A DNA stretch of 64,000 nt from a bacterium. GTDB lineage: Bacteria > Chloroflexota > Dormibacteria > UBA8260 > Bog-877. Every line of letters starts with the position of its first letter. The first letter of the stretch is position 1. Positions 7,755 through 16,483 of this stretch are shown here, piece after piece. The notes below the pieces were generated by a model. The model was not told where the DNA came from, searched no databases, and was given only the letters and a program-made list of their open reading frames with translations. Position numbers and translations under genes: made by a program. The stretch covers positions 27,462 through 91,461 of the forward strand of contig JAKABA010000003.1 of the NCBI GenBank assembly GCA_021802115.1, given 5' to 3'.

Positions 7755-9797
7755 ATGAACCGATCCGTACTGATCCCGGTGCTACTGGCTGGAATTCTGG
7801 CGCTCCTGTACGGGGCGTCCCTGGCCCGCTGGGTGCTCCGACGCTCCCCCGGCAACGAACGTATGCAGGAGATCGGGCAGGCGATCCGCGAGGGGGCCTC
7901 AGCGTACCTCAACCGCCAGTACAGCATCATTGGGGTCATCGGGGTGGTGCTGGCGATCCTGCTGGCCCTCGGAGGCCTGATCAACTCCGCCCTGGGGTGG
8001 CAGACGGCGCTGCTCTTCCTGTTCGGCGCCGGCCTCTCCGCCAGTGCCGGCTACATCGGCATGAACGTATCGGTCCGGAGCAACTACCGGACCGCCGAGG
8101 CGGCCCGCTCGGGGCTGGCACCGGCCTTCCGGGTCGCCTTCAACGGCGGTGCCGTGACCGGGTTCTTCGTGGTCGGCCTGGGGCTGATCGGGGTCACCGT
8201 GGCTTTCTGGATCCTGGACAAGCCGCAGTCGATCGTGGGGCTGGCTTTCGGCGCCTCCCTGATCTCGGTGTTCGCCCGCCTGGGGGGCGGAATCTACACC
8301 AAGGCGGCCGATGTGGGCGCCGACCTGGTGGGCAAGATCGAGGCGGGAATCCCCGAGGACGACCCCCGCAACCCGGCCGTGATCGCCGACAACGTGGGGG
8401 ACAATGTGGGCGACTGCGCGGGGATGGCGGCCGATCTCTTCGAGACCTATGCGGTCACCGCGGTGGCGGCGATGCTGCTGGGCGGGCTGGAGTTTCACAG
8501 CTTCGGGCTGACCGTCTACCCGCTTCTGCTGGGAGCGATCAGCATCGTGGCCTCCATCATCGGCACCTTCTTCGTCCGCATCGGCAAGGGCGGCTGGATC
8601 ATGGGCGCGCTCTACAAGGGCCTGGTGGTGGCGGCCGTGGTGGCGATCGCCGGCTTCGCCATCCTCACCATCGCCCTCAACTCCAGCGGGGCACTCAGCT
8701 CCAAGGTTCTGGGACACCCGGTCATCAACCTCTTCTGGGCGGGCGTGATCGGAATCGTGATCACCATCCTGATCGTGGCCATCACCGAGTACTTCACCGG
8801 AGCCCAGTTCAGCCCGGTGCGCTCGATCGCCCGCGCCTCGCAGACGGGGCACGCCACCAACATCATCGCCGGGCTGGCCGTGGGCCTGGAGGCGGCGGCG
8901 CCGCCGGTGTTCGTGATCGCGGTGGGAATCCTGGGCGCGTACGCCCTGGCCGGCCTCTACGGGATCGCGATCGCGGCCATGGCCCTGCTAAGCATGGTCG
9001 GAATCGTGGTCGCGATCGACGCCTACGGGCCGATCACCGACAACGCCGGCGGGATCGCGGAGATGGCCGACCTGCCCGAGGCGGTCCGCAACATCACCGA
9101 CCCCCTGGATGCGGTGGGCAACACCACCAAGGCCGTCACCAAGGGCTACGCGATCGGATCGGCGGCGCTGGCCGCGCTGGTGCTCTTCGCGGGTTACACC
9201 CTGACCCTGGGCAATCACCACTACAACTTCAGCCTCAGCAACCCCAGCGTGATCGTGGGACTCCTCTTCGGCGGCATCCTGCCGATGCTCTTCGCGTCGC
9301 TCTCGATGCAGGCCGTGGGCCGGGCCGCGGGGGGAGTGGTGGAAGAGGTCAGACGGCAGTTCCGCGAGATACCCGGGATCATGGACGGCACCGCCCGCCC
9401 GCTCTACGGTCGGGCGGTGGCAATCGTGACCCGGGCCGCCCAACGGGAGATGATCCTGCCCGGGCTCATCCCGGTGGTGGCCCCCCTCTTGGTGGGCTTC
9501 ATTCTCGGTCCGGTGGCGTTGGGGGGGATGCTGATCGGGACCATCGTGGTGGGTCTCTTCGTCGCCCTCCAGATGACCTCAGGTGGGGGTGCCTGGGACA
9601 ACGCCAAGAAGTACATTGAAGAGGGCAACTACGGCGGCAAGGGAACCGACGCCCACGCCGCCGCGGTGACCGGCGACACCGTCGGCGATCCCTACAAGGA
9701 CACCGCCGGTCCGGCGATAAACCCCATGATCAAGGTGGTCAACATCATCGCCATCCTGATCGCCCCCATCATCGCCACCCACTATCTGATCCACTGA
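7755..9797 (+). CDS. hppA: Membrane H+-translocating pyrophosphatase, K+-independent type
   Basis: A 680-residue integral membrane pump with about 16 helices. It hydrolyses pyrophosphate and exports protons. The substrate loops are intact: [40 protein letters not shown] (split here as [12 protein letters not shown] and [10 protein letters not shown]), and the late [12 protein letters not shown] and [14 protein letters not shown] loops. The segment [18 protein letters not shown] has Lys where K+-dependent enzymes have Ala, which marks the K+-independent, proton-pumping class. ATG 7755 is chosen because GGAGGT lies ten bases upstream. It is followed by a strong hairpin at 9805-9835. It would recycle the PPi energy of biosynthesis, useful under energy limitation. 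Confidence 0.95.
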   Translation: MNRSVLIPVLLAGILALLYGASLARWVLRRSPGNERMQEIGQAIREGASAYLNRQYSIIGVIGVVLAILLALGGLINSALGWQTALLFLFGAGLSASAGYIGMNVSVRSNYRTAEAARSGLAPAFRVAFNGGAVTGFFVVGLGLIGVTVAFWILDKPQSIVGLAFGASLISVFARLGGGIYTKAADVGADLVGKIEAGIPEDDPRNPAVIADNVGDNVGDCAGMAADLFETYAVTAVAAMLLGGLEFHSFGLTVYPLLLGAISIVASIIGTFFVRIGKGGWIMGALYKGLVVAAVVAIAGFAILTIALNSSGALSSKVLGHPVINLFWAGVIGIVITILIVAITEYFTGAQFSPVRSIARASQTGHATNIIAGLAVGLEAAAPPVFVIAVGILGAYALAGLYGIAIAAMALLSMVGIVVAIDAYGPITDNAGGIAEMADLPEAVRNITDPLDAVGNTTKAVTKGYAIGSAALAALVLFAGYTLTLGNHHYNFSLSNPSVIVGLLFGGILPMLFASLSMQAVGRAAGGVVEEVRRQFREIPGIMDGTARPLYGRAVAIVTRAAQREMILPGLIPVVAPLLVGFILGPVALGGMLIGTIVVGLFVALQMTSGGGAWDNAKKYIEEGNYGGKGTDAHAAAVTGDTVGDPYKDTAGPAINPMIKVVNIIAILIAPIIATHYLIH

Positions 9798-9804
9798 CCC
9801 ACCT

Positions 9805-9835
9805 CGGGCGGGCGGGACCTGGGCCCGCCCGCCCG
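9805..9835 (+). terminator. Very strong GC hairpin after hppA
   Basis: A 12-bp perfect stem (CGGGCGGGCGGG at 9805-9816, CCCGCCCGCCCG at 9824-9835) with a 7-nt loop begins eight bases after the hppA stop. No T tract follows. The next gene starts at 9852, so it may also attenuate read-through into that gene. Confidence 0.65.
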
Positions 9836-9851
9836 GGAGCAGGAAGAAACC

Positions 9852-10193
9852 ATGGACGAGCCCCAGCAGGCCGAGTATCTGGAGGAGATCGCTGACCTGC
9901 GCGCGCGCCTGGCAAAGCTGGAGCAGGATCAGGCCGATCCCACCCTGATCGAGGAGTACGCGACCGAGGTGAGGCTCCTGGAGGCCCTGCTGCTGGCAGC
10001 CAGAGAGCTCCGGGATCAGCTCAGGACGCGCCCAGAGCTGGCCGAGAAAATGAGCCTTCACGGCTTTGTGGCGACCCGATTCCAGGACATCTATGCCTTC
10101 GTCTACGACCGCGCCATCGAGATCGATCTGGCGGGGAGGGATCTCGCCCGGGCGGTGGATCAGACCAATTTCGCCGAGTTGCTGGCCGACTGA
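9852..10193 (+). CDS. Small coiled-coil protein of unknown function
   Basis: A 113-residue, strongly acidic helical protein with an AGGAAG ribosome site seven bases upstream. Residues 5-60 form heptads rich in Leu, Ala and Glu (EEIADLRARLAKLEQDQ...VRLLEALLLAARELRDQL), typical of a coiled coil. The C-terminal half contains FVATRFQDIYAFVYDRAIEIDLAGRDL. No signal peptide or enzyme motif is visible and I do not recognise the family. It follows hppA after a terminator-like hairpin, so co-expression is possible only by read-through. Confidence 0.7.
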   Translation: MDEPQQAEYLEEIADLRARLAKLEQDQADPTLIEEYATEVRLLEALLLAARELRDQLRTRPELAEKMSLHGFVATRFQDIYAFVYDRAIEIDLAGRDLARAVDQTNFAELLAD

Positions 10194-10408
10194 TCGCAAG
10201 GCGTGCCCGTGCCCGCCCATGGATTCGCTTGGAGTCGGGTCAGTGCGACTCCGCCTGCGGCCGGGCGGTGGTTCGTAATCACCCCAAAGAGGGATGGCGC
10301 CCGCCCCGGATTCCAGCTACGCTCCTTGGGCTGAGTGGAATGCGGCCCGGAGCACCTGCCGACTCCCTGGGCAGGCGAGGGGCACCCAACCAAAAGGTGG
10401 GTAAGGTC

Positions 10409-12358
10409 GTGATCAGGATTCCCAAACTCCCCTTCTGGCGGCTGCTGGGACTGGCCTGCCTCACCTCCATCTTGGTGGCCGCCTGCGCCGGGGCCACGTC
10501 GACCACCAAGCCCAGTGGAGGCGGCACGGTCACCTTCGCCGAGGCCGCGGCCACCCCGCCCAACTACGTCTTCCCGCTCGAGCCCGCCGCCTACTTCTCG
10601 ATCAACAACCTCTCCCAGTTCTCCCAGGACCTCTACCTGCCGCTCTACTGGTTCGGGAAGAACGGGGAGCCGGTGTACAACTCTCAACTCAGTGTCGGTA
10701 ACGCTCCGGTCTTCTCCGACAACAACACCGTGGCCACGGTGACCCTGAAGCATTGGGTCTGGTCCGACGGCACCCCCATCACCGCCCGGGACGTGGTCTT
10801 CTGGATGAACCTGCTGAGCGCGGTCACCGACCCCAAGGCCCCGGCGGTGGGCTCCAGCAGCGCGCCCGGACCGGGCTGGGGAGCCAGCGTGCCCGGCGGC
10901 TTCCCCACCAATGTGATCAGCTACCGCCAGACCGGGACTTATTCGGTGCAGTTCGACCTCAACGGCTCCTACAACCCAACCTGGTATCTGTACAACGAGC
11001 TGAGCCAGGTCTACCCGATCCCGCAACAGTCCTGGGACCGGCTATCCAGCGCCGGAGCGATCGGCAACTACGACACTGGAGCCAGCCTGCGAGTTGCCGT
11101 GGCCGGGACGACTCCGACCCAGTACGTGCCCAATGATCCCGGCACCGCCAGCGGCGGCGCCCTGGGGGTTGCCCAGTTCCTGAACCAGCAGTCCCAGGAC
11201 CTCGCCACCTACCAGAGCAACCCGCTCTGGAAGGTTGTGGACGGGCCCTTCAAGATCAGCCAGTTCACCCCCAGCGGATATGTGGCGATGGTGCCCAACC
11301 GCGCCTACTCAGGGACCCCCAAGCCGACCATCAGCCGCTTCGTGGAAGAGCCGTTCACGACCGACACGGCCGAGTTCAACGCGCTCCGCAGCGGCAGCCT
11401 CACCATCGGCTACATCCCGGCCCAGTCGCTCGGACAGAAGGCCAGCCTGGAGAAGCAGAAGGGCTACAGCTACAGCCCCTGGGGCGACTTCGCCATCGTC
11501 TTCGCCCCCTACAACTTCACCAATCCCACGGTGGGCCCAATCTTCCAGCAGTTGTACTTCCGGCAGGCCTTCCAGTCGCTGATCAACCAGCCCCAGTACA
11601 TCAAGGACTTCTCGGCCGGCATCGGCACCGTCAACAACGGTCCGGTCCCTGGCTTCCCGGTCAACAATCCGGACGAGAGCACCTTGGAGTCCAAAGGACA
11701 GGTATATCCATACGACCCGACCAGGGCGGCGAGCCTGCTCAAGGAACACGGCTGGACGGTGGCCCCAGGCGGGGTCACAGTCTGCGGCAAGCCGGGGACG
11801 GGCCCTGGGGAATGCGGCGCCAAGATCAGCGCCGGCGAGCCTCTCAGCTTCACCATGCTCTACTTGAGCGGCTCGACCCAGCTGACCAATGAGATGGAGG
11901 CGATGCAGTCAGCGATGAAGTCAGTGGCCGGCATCACCATCAGCCTCAAGACCGCGCCGTTCGCGCAGGTCATCGGCACCGCCTTCGGCGGCTGCACCTT
12001 CGCCAGTCCGTGCAGCAACTGGGAACTGGCCGACTGGGGTTCCAACGTGGACTGGGTTTACTCTCCCGACTACTTCCCCACCGGCGGCGAGCTGTATGCC
12101 ACCGGGGCGTCCAGCAATGCCGGTGACTACTCCAACCCCACCAACGACGCCAACATCGCCGCGACCCACACTGCGCCCAATCAGGCGGCGGAGATCTCAG
12201 CGCTCTTCAAGTACGAGAACTACCTGGCCCAGCAGCTGCCGGTGATCCGGATGCCCAACGGCCCCTACCAGCTCACCATGTACAAGAGCGACCTGAAAGG
12301 GTTGGTGCCACAGGGTGTGTACGACGAACTCTACCCGCAGTACTACTCCTTCAGCTGA
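10409..12358 (+). CDS. Family 5 solute-binding lipoprotein (oligopeptide/dipeptide type)
   Basis: A 649-residue extracellular binding protein. The GTG at 10409 is chosen for the AAGGTGG site about eight bases upstream; the product begins with a signal peptide and a lipobox ending at Cys26 (ILVAAC). The SBP_bac_5 fold is indicated by the N-terminal domain (VWSDGTPITARDVVFWMNLL), a central lobe with GPFKISQFTPSGYVAMVPN, and FRQAFQSLINQPQYI. Such proteins capture peptides, nickel or sugars for an ABC importer. No permease or ATPase gene flanks it, so its partner must be encoded elsewhere. A 14-bp hairpin follows the stop. Confidence 0.87.
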   Translation: MIRIPKLPFWRLLGLACLTSILVAACAGATSTTKPSGGGTVTFAEAAATPPNYVFPLEPAAYFSINNLSQFSQDLYLPLYWFGKNGEPVYNSQLSVGNAPVFSDNNTVATVTLKHWVWSDGTPITARDVVFWMNLLSAVTDPKAPAVGSSSAPGPGWGASVPGGFPTNVISYRQTGTYSVQFDLNGSYNPTWYLYNELSQVYPIPQQSWDRLSSAGAIGNYDTGASLRVAVAGTTPTQYVPNDPGTASGGALGVAQFLNQQSQDLATYQSNPLWKVVDGPFKISQFTPSGYVAMVPNRAYSGTPKPTISRFVEEPFTTDTAEFNALRSGSLTIGYIPAQSLGQKASLEKQKGYSYSPWGDFAIVFAPYNFTNPTVGPIFQQLYFRQAFQSLINQPQYIKDFSAGIGTVNNGPVPGFPVNNPDESTLESKGQVYPYDPTRAASLLKEHGWTVAPGGVTVCGKPGTGPGECGAKISAGEPLSFTMLYLSGSTQLTNEMEAMQSAMKSVAGITISLKTAPFAQVIGTAFGGCTFASPCSNWELADWGSNVDWVYSPDYFPTGGELYATGASSNAGDYSNPTNDANIAATHTAPNQAAEISALFKYENYLAQQLPVIRMPNGPYQLTMYKSDLKGLVPQGVYDELYPQYYSFS

Positions 12359-12384
12359 CAGCAGGCTGGGCTAGGCACGGCGGG

Positions 12385-12419
12385 GGGCTGGATCGGTCGC
12401 AAGTGGACCGGTCCAGCCC
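12385..12419 (+). terminator. Long hairpin after the solute-binding protein gene
   Basis: A 14-bp stem (12385-12398 with 12406-12419, one G-U pair, arms GGGCTGGA and TCCAGCCC outside, CGGTC and GACCG inside) closes a 7-nt loop, 26 bases past the stop codon. It is the strongest terminator candidate of this transcript. Confidence 0.65.
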
Positions 12420-12504
12420 GAGCCGCACTGCTTGGTCCTGGCGGCGGGCCGCTCAGCAGGGAGTGCGCGCCAGCGCTGAGCGCACGCAGCACGCTGGCGA
12501 TTGC

Positions 12505-12533
12505 TTGACCGGGACGGAGCCCGGGTATATTGT
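12505..12533 (+). promoter_or_regulatory. Candidate promoter of the aldolase operon
   Basis: TTGACC (12505-12510) and TATTGT (12528-12533) are spaced by 17 bases; TATATT at 12526 is an overlapping alternative. The imperfect palindrome GTAGTAACTGCTAC follows at 12532-12545 and could be an operator, perhaps for the MarR protein encoded in the same unit. That link is inference. Confidence 0.4.
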
Positions 12534-12609
12534 AGTAACTGCTACGGTAGTCCAACCTGAGGGTAGATCCCCAAAGTGGGCATCCAAGCCGCAAGTCGAG
12601 GTGAACCGA

Positions 12610-13281
12610 ATGAGCCCTGCCATCGAGTCCCAGACCGAACTCCGCCTCTCGGTCGTGGCGGCCGCCGCAACCCTGTTTCGGAACCGGGTCATGTCTCACA
12701 CGGGCCACGCCAATCTCTCCGCCCGTCTCGGCGACGATGAGATGCTGCTGACCGTGTCCGGGATGGTGCGGGACCTGGGTCCGGACGGGATGACCCGAGT
12801 GAGGCTGGACGGCACGGTCCTCGAGGGTGGTCTGGATCCCACCAACGCCGAGATCGTCGACATGCACGCCAAGGTCTACCTGGAACGGCCCCAGGTGGGC
12901 GGGGTCATCCACACTCACTCCCCCAGCCTGCTTGGGTTCGCAATGGCCAACCGCCCGCTGCCATGCCGCTATGAGGCGCTGCTGCGCTTCGGCCAGGCAA
13001 CCGAGGTGCCGGTGGTGCCGTGGGCTCCCAGGGGATCGGAAAGGTCGGTGAGAGGGATCGTGGACGCTCTTCACGAGCATCCCGCCACCCAGGCGGTTCT
13101 GCTCGGCAACCACGGCGTCCTGGTCCTCGGGAAGGACCCCCAGGCAGCGGCGGCGCTGCTCACGGTGCTGGAGGAGGCGGCGGCGGCCGAGCTCGCGGCC
13201 GGCACCATGGGAGGTGCCAAGGACTTCCCCGAGGGCGCCCTGGACGAGGTTCGCGCCGCTATGGCCCGAGTGCGCCCGTGA
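12610..13281 (+). CDS. Class II aldolase/adducin-family protein
   Basis: A 223-residue zinc-dependent aldolase or epimerase fold related to L-fuculose-phosphate aldolase and ribulose-5-phosphate epimerase. Two metal His residues stand in VIHTHSP, and a third lies in LLGNHGVLV. The N-terminal HTGHANLSARL and the TVSGMVRDLGPDGMTRV loop (phosphate binding in relatives) are present. The ATG at 12610 has a GAGGTG site six bases upstream. The substrate cannot be told. It starts an overlapping four-gene unit: its stop overlaps the GTG of the next gene. Confidence 0.85.
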   Translation: MSPAIESQTELRLSVVAAAATLFRNRVMSHTGHANLSARLGDDEMLLTVSGMVRDLGPDGMTRVRLDGTVLEGGLDPTNAEIVDMHAKVYLERPQVGGVIHTHSPSLLGFAMANRPLPCRYEALLRFGQATEVPVVPWAPRGSERSVRGIVDALHEHPATQAVLLGNHGVLVLGKDPQAAAALLTVLEEAAAAELAAGTMGGAKDFPEGALDEVRAAMARVRP

Positions 13282-13709
13282 GCGCCGCCAGCGACCCGGA
13301 GTCGGTCGAGCGGATCAGGCAGTCCTACATCGACCTCACCGGCTCCGTCCCGGCCGCGATCGAGGCCCGTCTGCTGCTCGCCGACGCCGCCGGGCGCCAG
13401 GGCGCGGTTGAGGCGATCGAGGCGATGCGCCGGGAACTGATCATGGCGAGCCCGCTGGGCCGGAAGGTCGGCCAGCTGGTGCACTTCGGCCAGCTGCTCG
13501 CGCTCGGGAGGGGCGGACCTGCCCGGCTGCACGCTCGGTCGGCCCGGCGCGCGGGCGCGACTCTGGCCGAGCTCAGCGGCGTCGCCGAGTTGGCCCTGAT
13601 CACGGCGGGAATGCCCGCGTACGGGCTGGGAGTCGAGATCCTGACCGAGCTCATGGACGACGAGCCGATGGAGGAGCGCGTTGCCAGGGCCCACCCGGTT
13701 GACGGCTGA
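13278..13709 (+). CDS. Carboxymuconolactone decarboxylase-like (AhpD fold) protein
   Basis: A 143-residue helical protein that starts at a GTG overlapping the aldolase stop (GTGA). The core SPLGRKVGQLVHFGQLLALGRGG...LHARSARRAGATLAELSGVAELALITAGMPAYGLGVEI matches the CMD repeat: a His-x3-Ala-x3-GAT helix followed by a small hydrophobic helix. The redox CxxC of AhpD is absent, so it is not a peroxidase-type member. It may be a decarboxylase or a hydrolase acting on the same metabolite as the aldolase. That pathway link is inference from the overlap. Confidence 0.75.
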   Translation: MSAASDPESVERIRQSYIDLTGSVPAAIEARLLLADAAGRQGAVEAIEAMRRELIMASPLGRKVGQLVHFGQLLALGRGGPARLHARSARRAGATLAELSGVAELALITAGMPAYGLGVEILTELMDDEPMEERVARAHPVDG

Positions 13710-14199
13710 AGTGGCACCCTCAGACAGGCCCACAGCGGCGGCCAGGGTTTCCCTACGGCAGGGGGTCGGGTTCCGCGTCGGCAGGGTGCAGCGGCGCCTG
13801 CGCGCGGCCTGGGCCGCTCGGATCGCGGATCTGGACCTCGCCCCACCCCAGGCGGCGGTGCTGCGGGCACTGGGCGAGCGGCCCGGGCTGGGAGTGCGAG
13901 CTGTGGCCAGAGAGATCGGGACCGACCCCATGAACGTCAAGCACATAGCGGACGCCCTGGAGGCGCGCGGCCTGCTCGGAAGCCAGCTTGACCCGTCCGA
14001 TCGCCGCACCCGCTGCCTGCGGCTGTCCCCCGTGGGCAGCGACCTCTGTGAGGCGGTCGACCAGCGGGCTCAGCTCCATGAGCGCTGGCTGCGGGACCTG
14101 CTCGGGGAGGCGCCCTATGCCCGTCTGGGACGGGCCCTGGACAATCTGGAGACCAGGCTGAGCGGCGTCGACGGGACGGAGGGTAGAGATGGAGATTGA
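13681..14199 (+). CDS. MarR-family transcriptional regulator
   Basis: A 172-residue winged-helix regulator. The HTH has the order LAPPQAAVLRALGERPGLGVRAVAREIGTDPMNVKHIADALEARGLL (helices 2-4, split at GERPG), then the wing DPSDRRTRCLRLSPVG, typical of MarR. The TTG at 13681 has GGAGG six bases upstream, which puts the start inside the CMD gene (29-bp overlap); GTG 13711 is the alternative. It overlaps the methyltransferase gene by 11 bp. It probably autoregulates this unit in response to an aromatic or other small ligand, which is family knowledge, not seen here. Confidence 0.83.
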   Translation: MPGPTRLTAEVAPSDRPTAAARVSLRQGVGFRVGRVQRRLRAAWAARIADLDLAPPQAAVLRALGERPGLGVRAVAREIGTDPMNVKHIADALEARGLLGSQLDPSDRRTRCLRLSPVGSDLCEAVDQRAQLHERWLRDLLGEAPYARLGRALDNLETRLSGVDGTEGRDGD

Positions 14200-14842
14200 T
14201 CCCAGGTCGGAGGCCAGTCCAGGCCACGGTGCCCCCCAGGACTGGGACCGCCACCATGCCGAGCACCAGTGGTCGAGCGACCCTGACCCACTGCTGGTGG
14301 AGCTGGCCGGCCCGCTACCGCCGGGGCGCGCCCTGGACCTGGGCTGTGGGACCGGGCGCAACGCGCTCTGGCTGGCCCGTCAGGGCTGGCAGGTGACCGG
14401 GATCGATGGCTCCGCCGTGGGACTGGCCAAGGCCCGCGAACGGGCGCTGGCGGCCGGCCTAGAGCTGGAGCTGATCCAGGCCGACATCACGGACAAGGCG
14501 CTCGCGACGGGTCACTATGACCTGGTGGTGATGGCCAACCTGCACTTCGCGCCAGAGGTGCTGGCGCTGGTCCTGGCCCAAGCCGCGAGCTCCCTGGCCC
14601 AGGCGGGGCACCTGTTCCTGGTGGGGCACCACCTGGACAACTTGGGGCACCATGGGCCGCCGATGGCCGAGCGTCTCTACACCGAGGAGCGCATTTCGGA
14701 GCTGCTTCCGCCCAGCCTAACGGTGGAGCGGTTGGAGCGGTGCGAGCGAATCGGCGGCAGTGACCTCGACCAGCGTCACGACATCTCACTGCTGGTCTGG
14801 GCGGGCGCCAAGCCTGCCCTGGCGGCTCCGGGAACTGGCTGA
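14189..14842 (+). CDS. Class I SAM-dependent methyltransferase (copy 1)
   Basis: A 217-residue Rossmann methyltransferase. Motif I is ALDLGCGTGRNALWLA, the acidic loop is GIDGSAVGLAKAR, and motif IV-like VVMANLHFAPEVLALVL follows. It belongs to the short thiopurine/tellurite-type group (TehB-like architecture), but the acceptor is unknown. It closes the aldolase-CMD-MarR unit. A clear paralogue stands at 49320-49955: both share ALDLGCG-x-GRNA-x-WLA and the unusual VGHHLDNLG stretch, and both sit beside a regulator gene. The start overlaps the MarR gene by 11 bp. Confidence 0.85.
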   Translation: MEIDPRSEASPGHGAPQDWDRHHAEHQWSSDPDPLLVELAGPLPPGRALDLGCGTGRNALWLARQGWQVTGIDGSAVGLAKARERALAAGLELELIQADITDKALATGHYDLVVMANLHFAPEVLALVLAQAASSLAQAGHLFLVGHHLDNLGHHGPPMAERLYTEERISELLPPSLTVERLERCERIGGSDLDQRHDISLLVWAGAKPALAAPGTG

Positions 14843-14918
14843 ATCGACTCCCCAATAATGGCCGCTTCGGGCCGCCGGCTTCAGCGGCCCTCGCCTGCGC
14901 CCCTAGGACAAGCCGGCC

Positions 14919-16361
14919 TCAGGCTCGGGGGCGGGCTCTCGCCATGATCTCGGCGATGACCTGACCCTTCGCCTCCGCGTAGTAGTTCATGTCGGGCCAG
15001 TCCCGCTTGGCCAGCGCTAGCTTGGTGCGCTCGTAGAGGCCGCGGTCCTCCGGGTGAGTTCGGAGCCAGTCGCGGAGCGCGAGATAGTCGCCGGCCTCAG
15101 CGCCGCCGACCTTCCACAGGTGCAGGTGCACGTCTCTTTCCGGAGTGCGGAACATGAGGTGACCGGGCTCGCGGACCCGCAACCGGTAGCCGGCCGACTC
15201 CAGCGGCCCCTGGTAGAGGGTCACGTCCTCAGGGCGGTCGACCTCGACCAGGATGTCGATGATGGGCTTGCTGGCAAGTTCCGGGACCGCGGTGGAACCG
15301 ATGTGCTCGACCCTCAGGGCCAGGGCTCCCAGGGCGGCCAATACGCGTTGGCGCTCGACCAAGAACCGGCCCGGCCAATCTGGATCGTAGTCCGCGATCC
15401 GCACCTTCACCGGCTCTCGTCCCCCGATCAGGACCGCGTCGAGCTGGCTATCGAGGTGGCTGGGCAGGGACGGCTGACGGCGGGAGTCGGAGCGGGCGAA
15501 CACCGGCAGGGGGGGATCGGCCGCCGCCAGCCGTCGGTAGGCGCCGGGCTTGCGATAGGCGTCGGCCCAGGTCTCGGTCTCCCGATACCGCCGGAGCCGG
15601 TCGAGATCGATGGTGGCGTAGACGATTCCCTCCTCGGGCCCGGCCTGGACCACCTGTTGGTCGCGCGGCCGACCGTCGGGCTCGCACACCACTCCGTCGA
15701 AGGCGCAGGAGCGGCCGTTGAACTGGGGCGCGGGATAGTTGGCCAGCGCCACCGCGATCATGTTCTCGAAGGCGCGGGCGCGGAGCTGAGCCAGCCGCTC
15801 GTCACTCATGTCGCAGGCGTTGGGGACCAGGACCACCTCGGCGCCGCCCAGCATCAGCTCCCGGGCCGACTCTGGAAACTCCCGGTCGTAGCAGATCATG
15901 ACCCCCACCTGGACCGGCCCCGTCCGGGTGTCGAGCGTGGCGACCTCGAATCCCTCGCCCGGGGTCAGCGCCGCCTCCATGGAGAAGTCACACGTGTGCA
16001 CCTTGGCGTAGGTCAAGACGGCCCTGCCGTGGCGGTCTATCAGCACCGCCGTGTTGCGAGGCATGCCCGGCCAGCGCTCCAGGTAGGTCGCGACGATGGC
16101 GATCCCCAACCGCTTGGCGGCCTCCGCCAGGCGGCCCAGCCAGGGGTCGTCCCGGCCCAGGGCCGCCGCCTGCCAGCTGGCACGGGCCGCCTCCCCACCC
16201 GGGCAGGGGGCGTAACCGATCTGCCACAGCTCGGGCAGCAGCAGCAGATCGGCATTGTTCTCGGCGGCGCGGGCCGCCGCGGCCAGGGCCAGGCCCAGAT
16301 TGGCCTCGGCATCCGGTCCGGCGGATGCGAGCTGGCAGAGCGCGATCACCACCTCCGTCAT
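14919..16361 (-). CDS. Nitrilase-family amidohydrolase fused to a GrpB domain
   Basis: A 480-residue two-domain protein in one uninterrupted frame. Residues 1 to about 285 are a carbon-nitrogen hydrolase with the full Glu-Lys-Cys triad: Glu44 (LLLPELW), Lys120 (TYAKVHT) and Cys157 (MICYDREFPE). Residues about 310-478 are a GrpB/UPF0157 domain with VKVRIADYDPDWPGRF, and EHIGSTAVPELASKPIIDIL, a nucleotidyltransferase-like signature. The linker (about 285-310) is rich in Arg, Ser and Pro. The nitrilase half should cleave an amide or a nitrile. The GrpB fold is distantly like nucleotidyltransferases, with no proven reaction. The fusion itself is unusual and is discussed as a finding. Confidence 0.85.
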   Translation of the reverse strand: MTEVVIALCQLASAGPDAEANLGLALAAAARAAENNADLLLLPELWQIGYAPCPGGEAARASWQAAALGRDDPWLGRLAEAAKRLGIAIVATYLERWPGMPRNTAVLIDRHGRAVLTYAKVHTCDFSMEAALTPGEGFEVATLDTRTGPVQVGVMICYDREFPESARELMLGGAEVVLVPNACDMSDERLAQLRARAFENMIAVALANYPAPQFNGRSCAFDGVVCEPDGRPRDQQVVQAGPEEGIVYATIDLDRLRRYRETETWADAYRKPGAYRRLAAADPPLPVFARSDSRRQPSLPSHLDSQLDAVLIGGREPVKVRIADYDPDWPGRFLVERQRVLAALGALALRVEHIGSTAVPELASKPIIDILVEVDRPEDVTLYQGPLESAGYRLRVREPGHLMFRTPERDVHLHLWKVGGAEAGDYLALRDWLRTHPEDRGLYERTKLALAKRDWPDMNYYAEAKGQVIAEIMARARPRA

Positions 16362-16393
16362 CGTGCCATTATTGGCGGCCGGACCCGGGCTGC

Positions 16394-16421
16394 GATTGAG
16401 ATCCGCGGGCCGGTCTCAATC
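16394..16421. promoter_or_regulatory. Inverted repeat upstream of the nitrilase-GrpB gene
   Basis: GATTGAGA (16394-16401) and TCTCAATC (16414-16421) form a perfect 8-bp inverted repeat with a 12-base spacer. It lies 33 bases upstream of the minus-strand nitrilase-GrpB start, in promoter position. It could be an operator or a leader hairpin. Confidence 0.3.
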
Positions 16422-16461
16422 CGCCTGCGGCCTGGCCGAGACTTTGTCCCCTGGGGGTCGG

Positions 16462-16479
16462 GCTCAGCCCGGGCCGAGC
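16462..16479 (-). terminator. GC palindrome after the Fur-family gene
   Basis: GCTCAGCCCGGGCCGAGC is an 18-base palindrome with one mismatched pair. It lies four bases past the Fur-family stop codon, so it is a candidate terminator hairpin. No T tract is present. Confidence 0.35.
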
Positions 16480-16483
16480 GCAG

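Noticed and set aside
7511..9619. Long alternative-frame reading over hppA (about 700 codons)
   Set aside because: It is a shadow of hppA: Gly/Arg-rich, no family features, and the real frame has every catalytic loop. The same holds for long antisense frames over 672-2036, 35963-38218 and 53507-55012.
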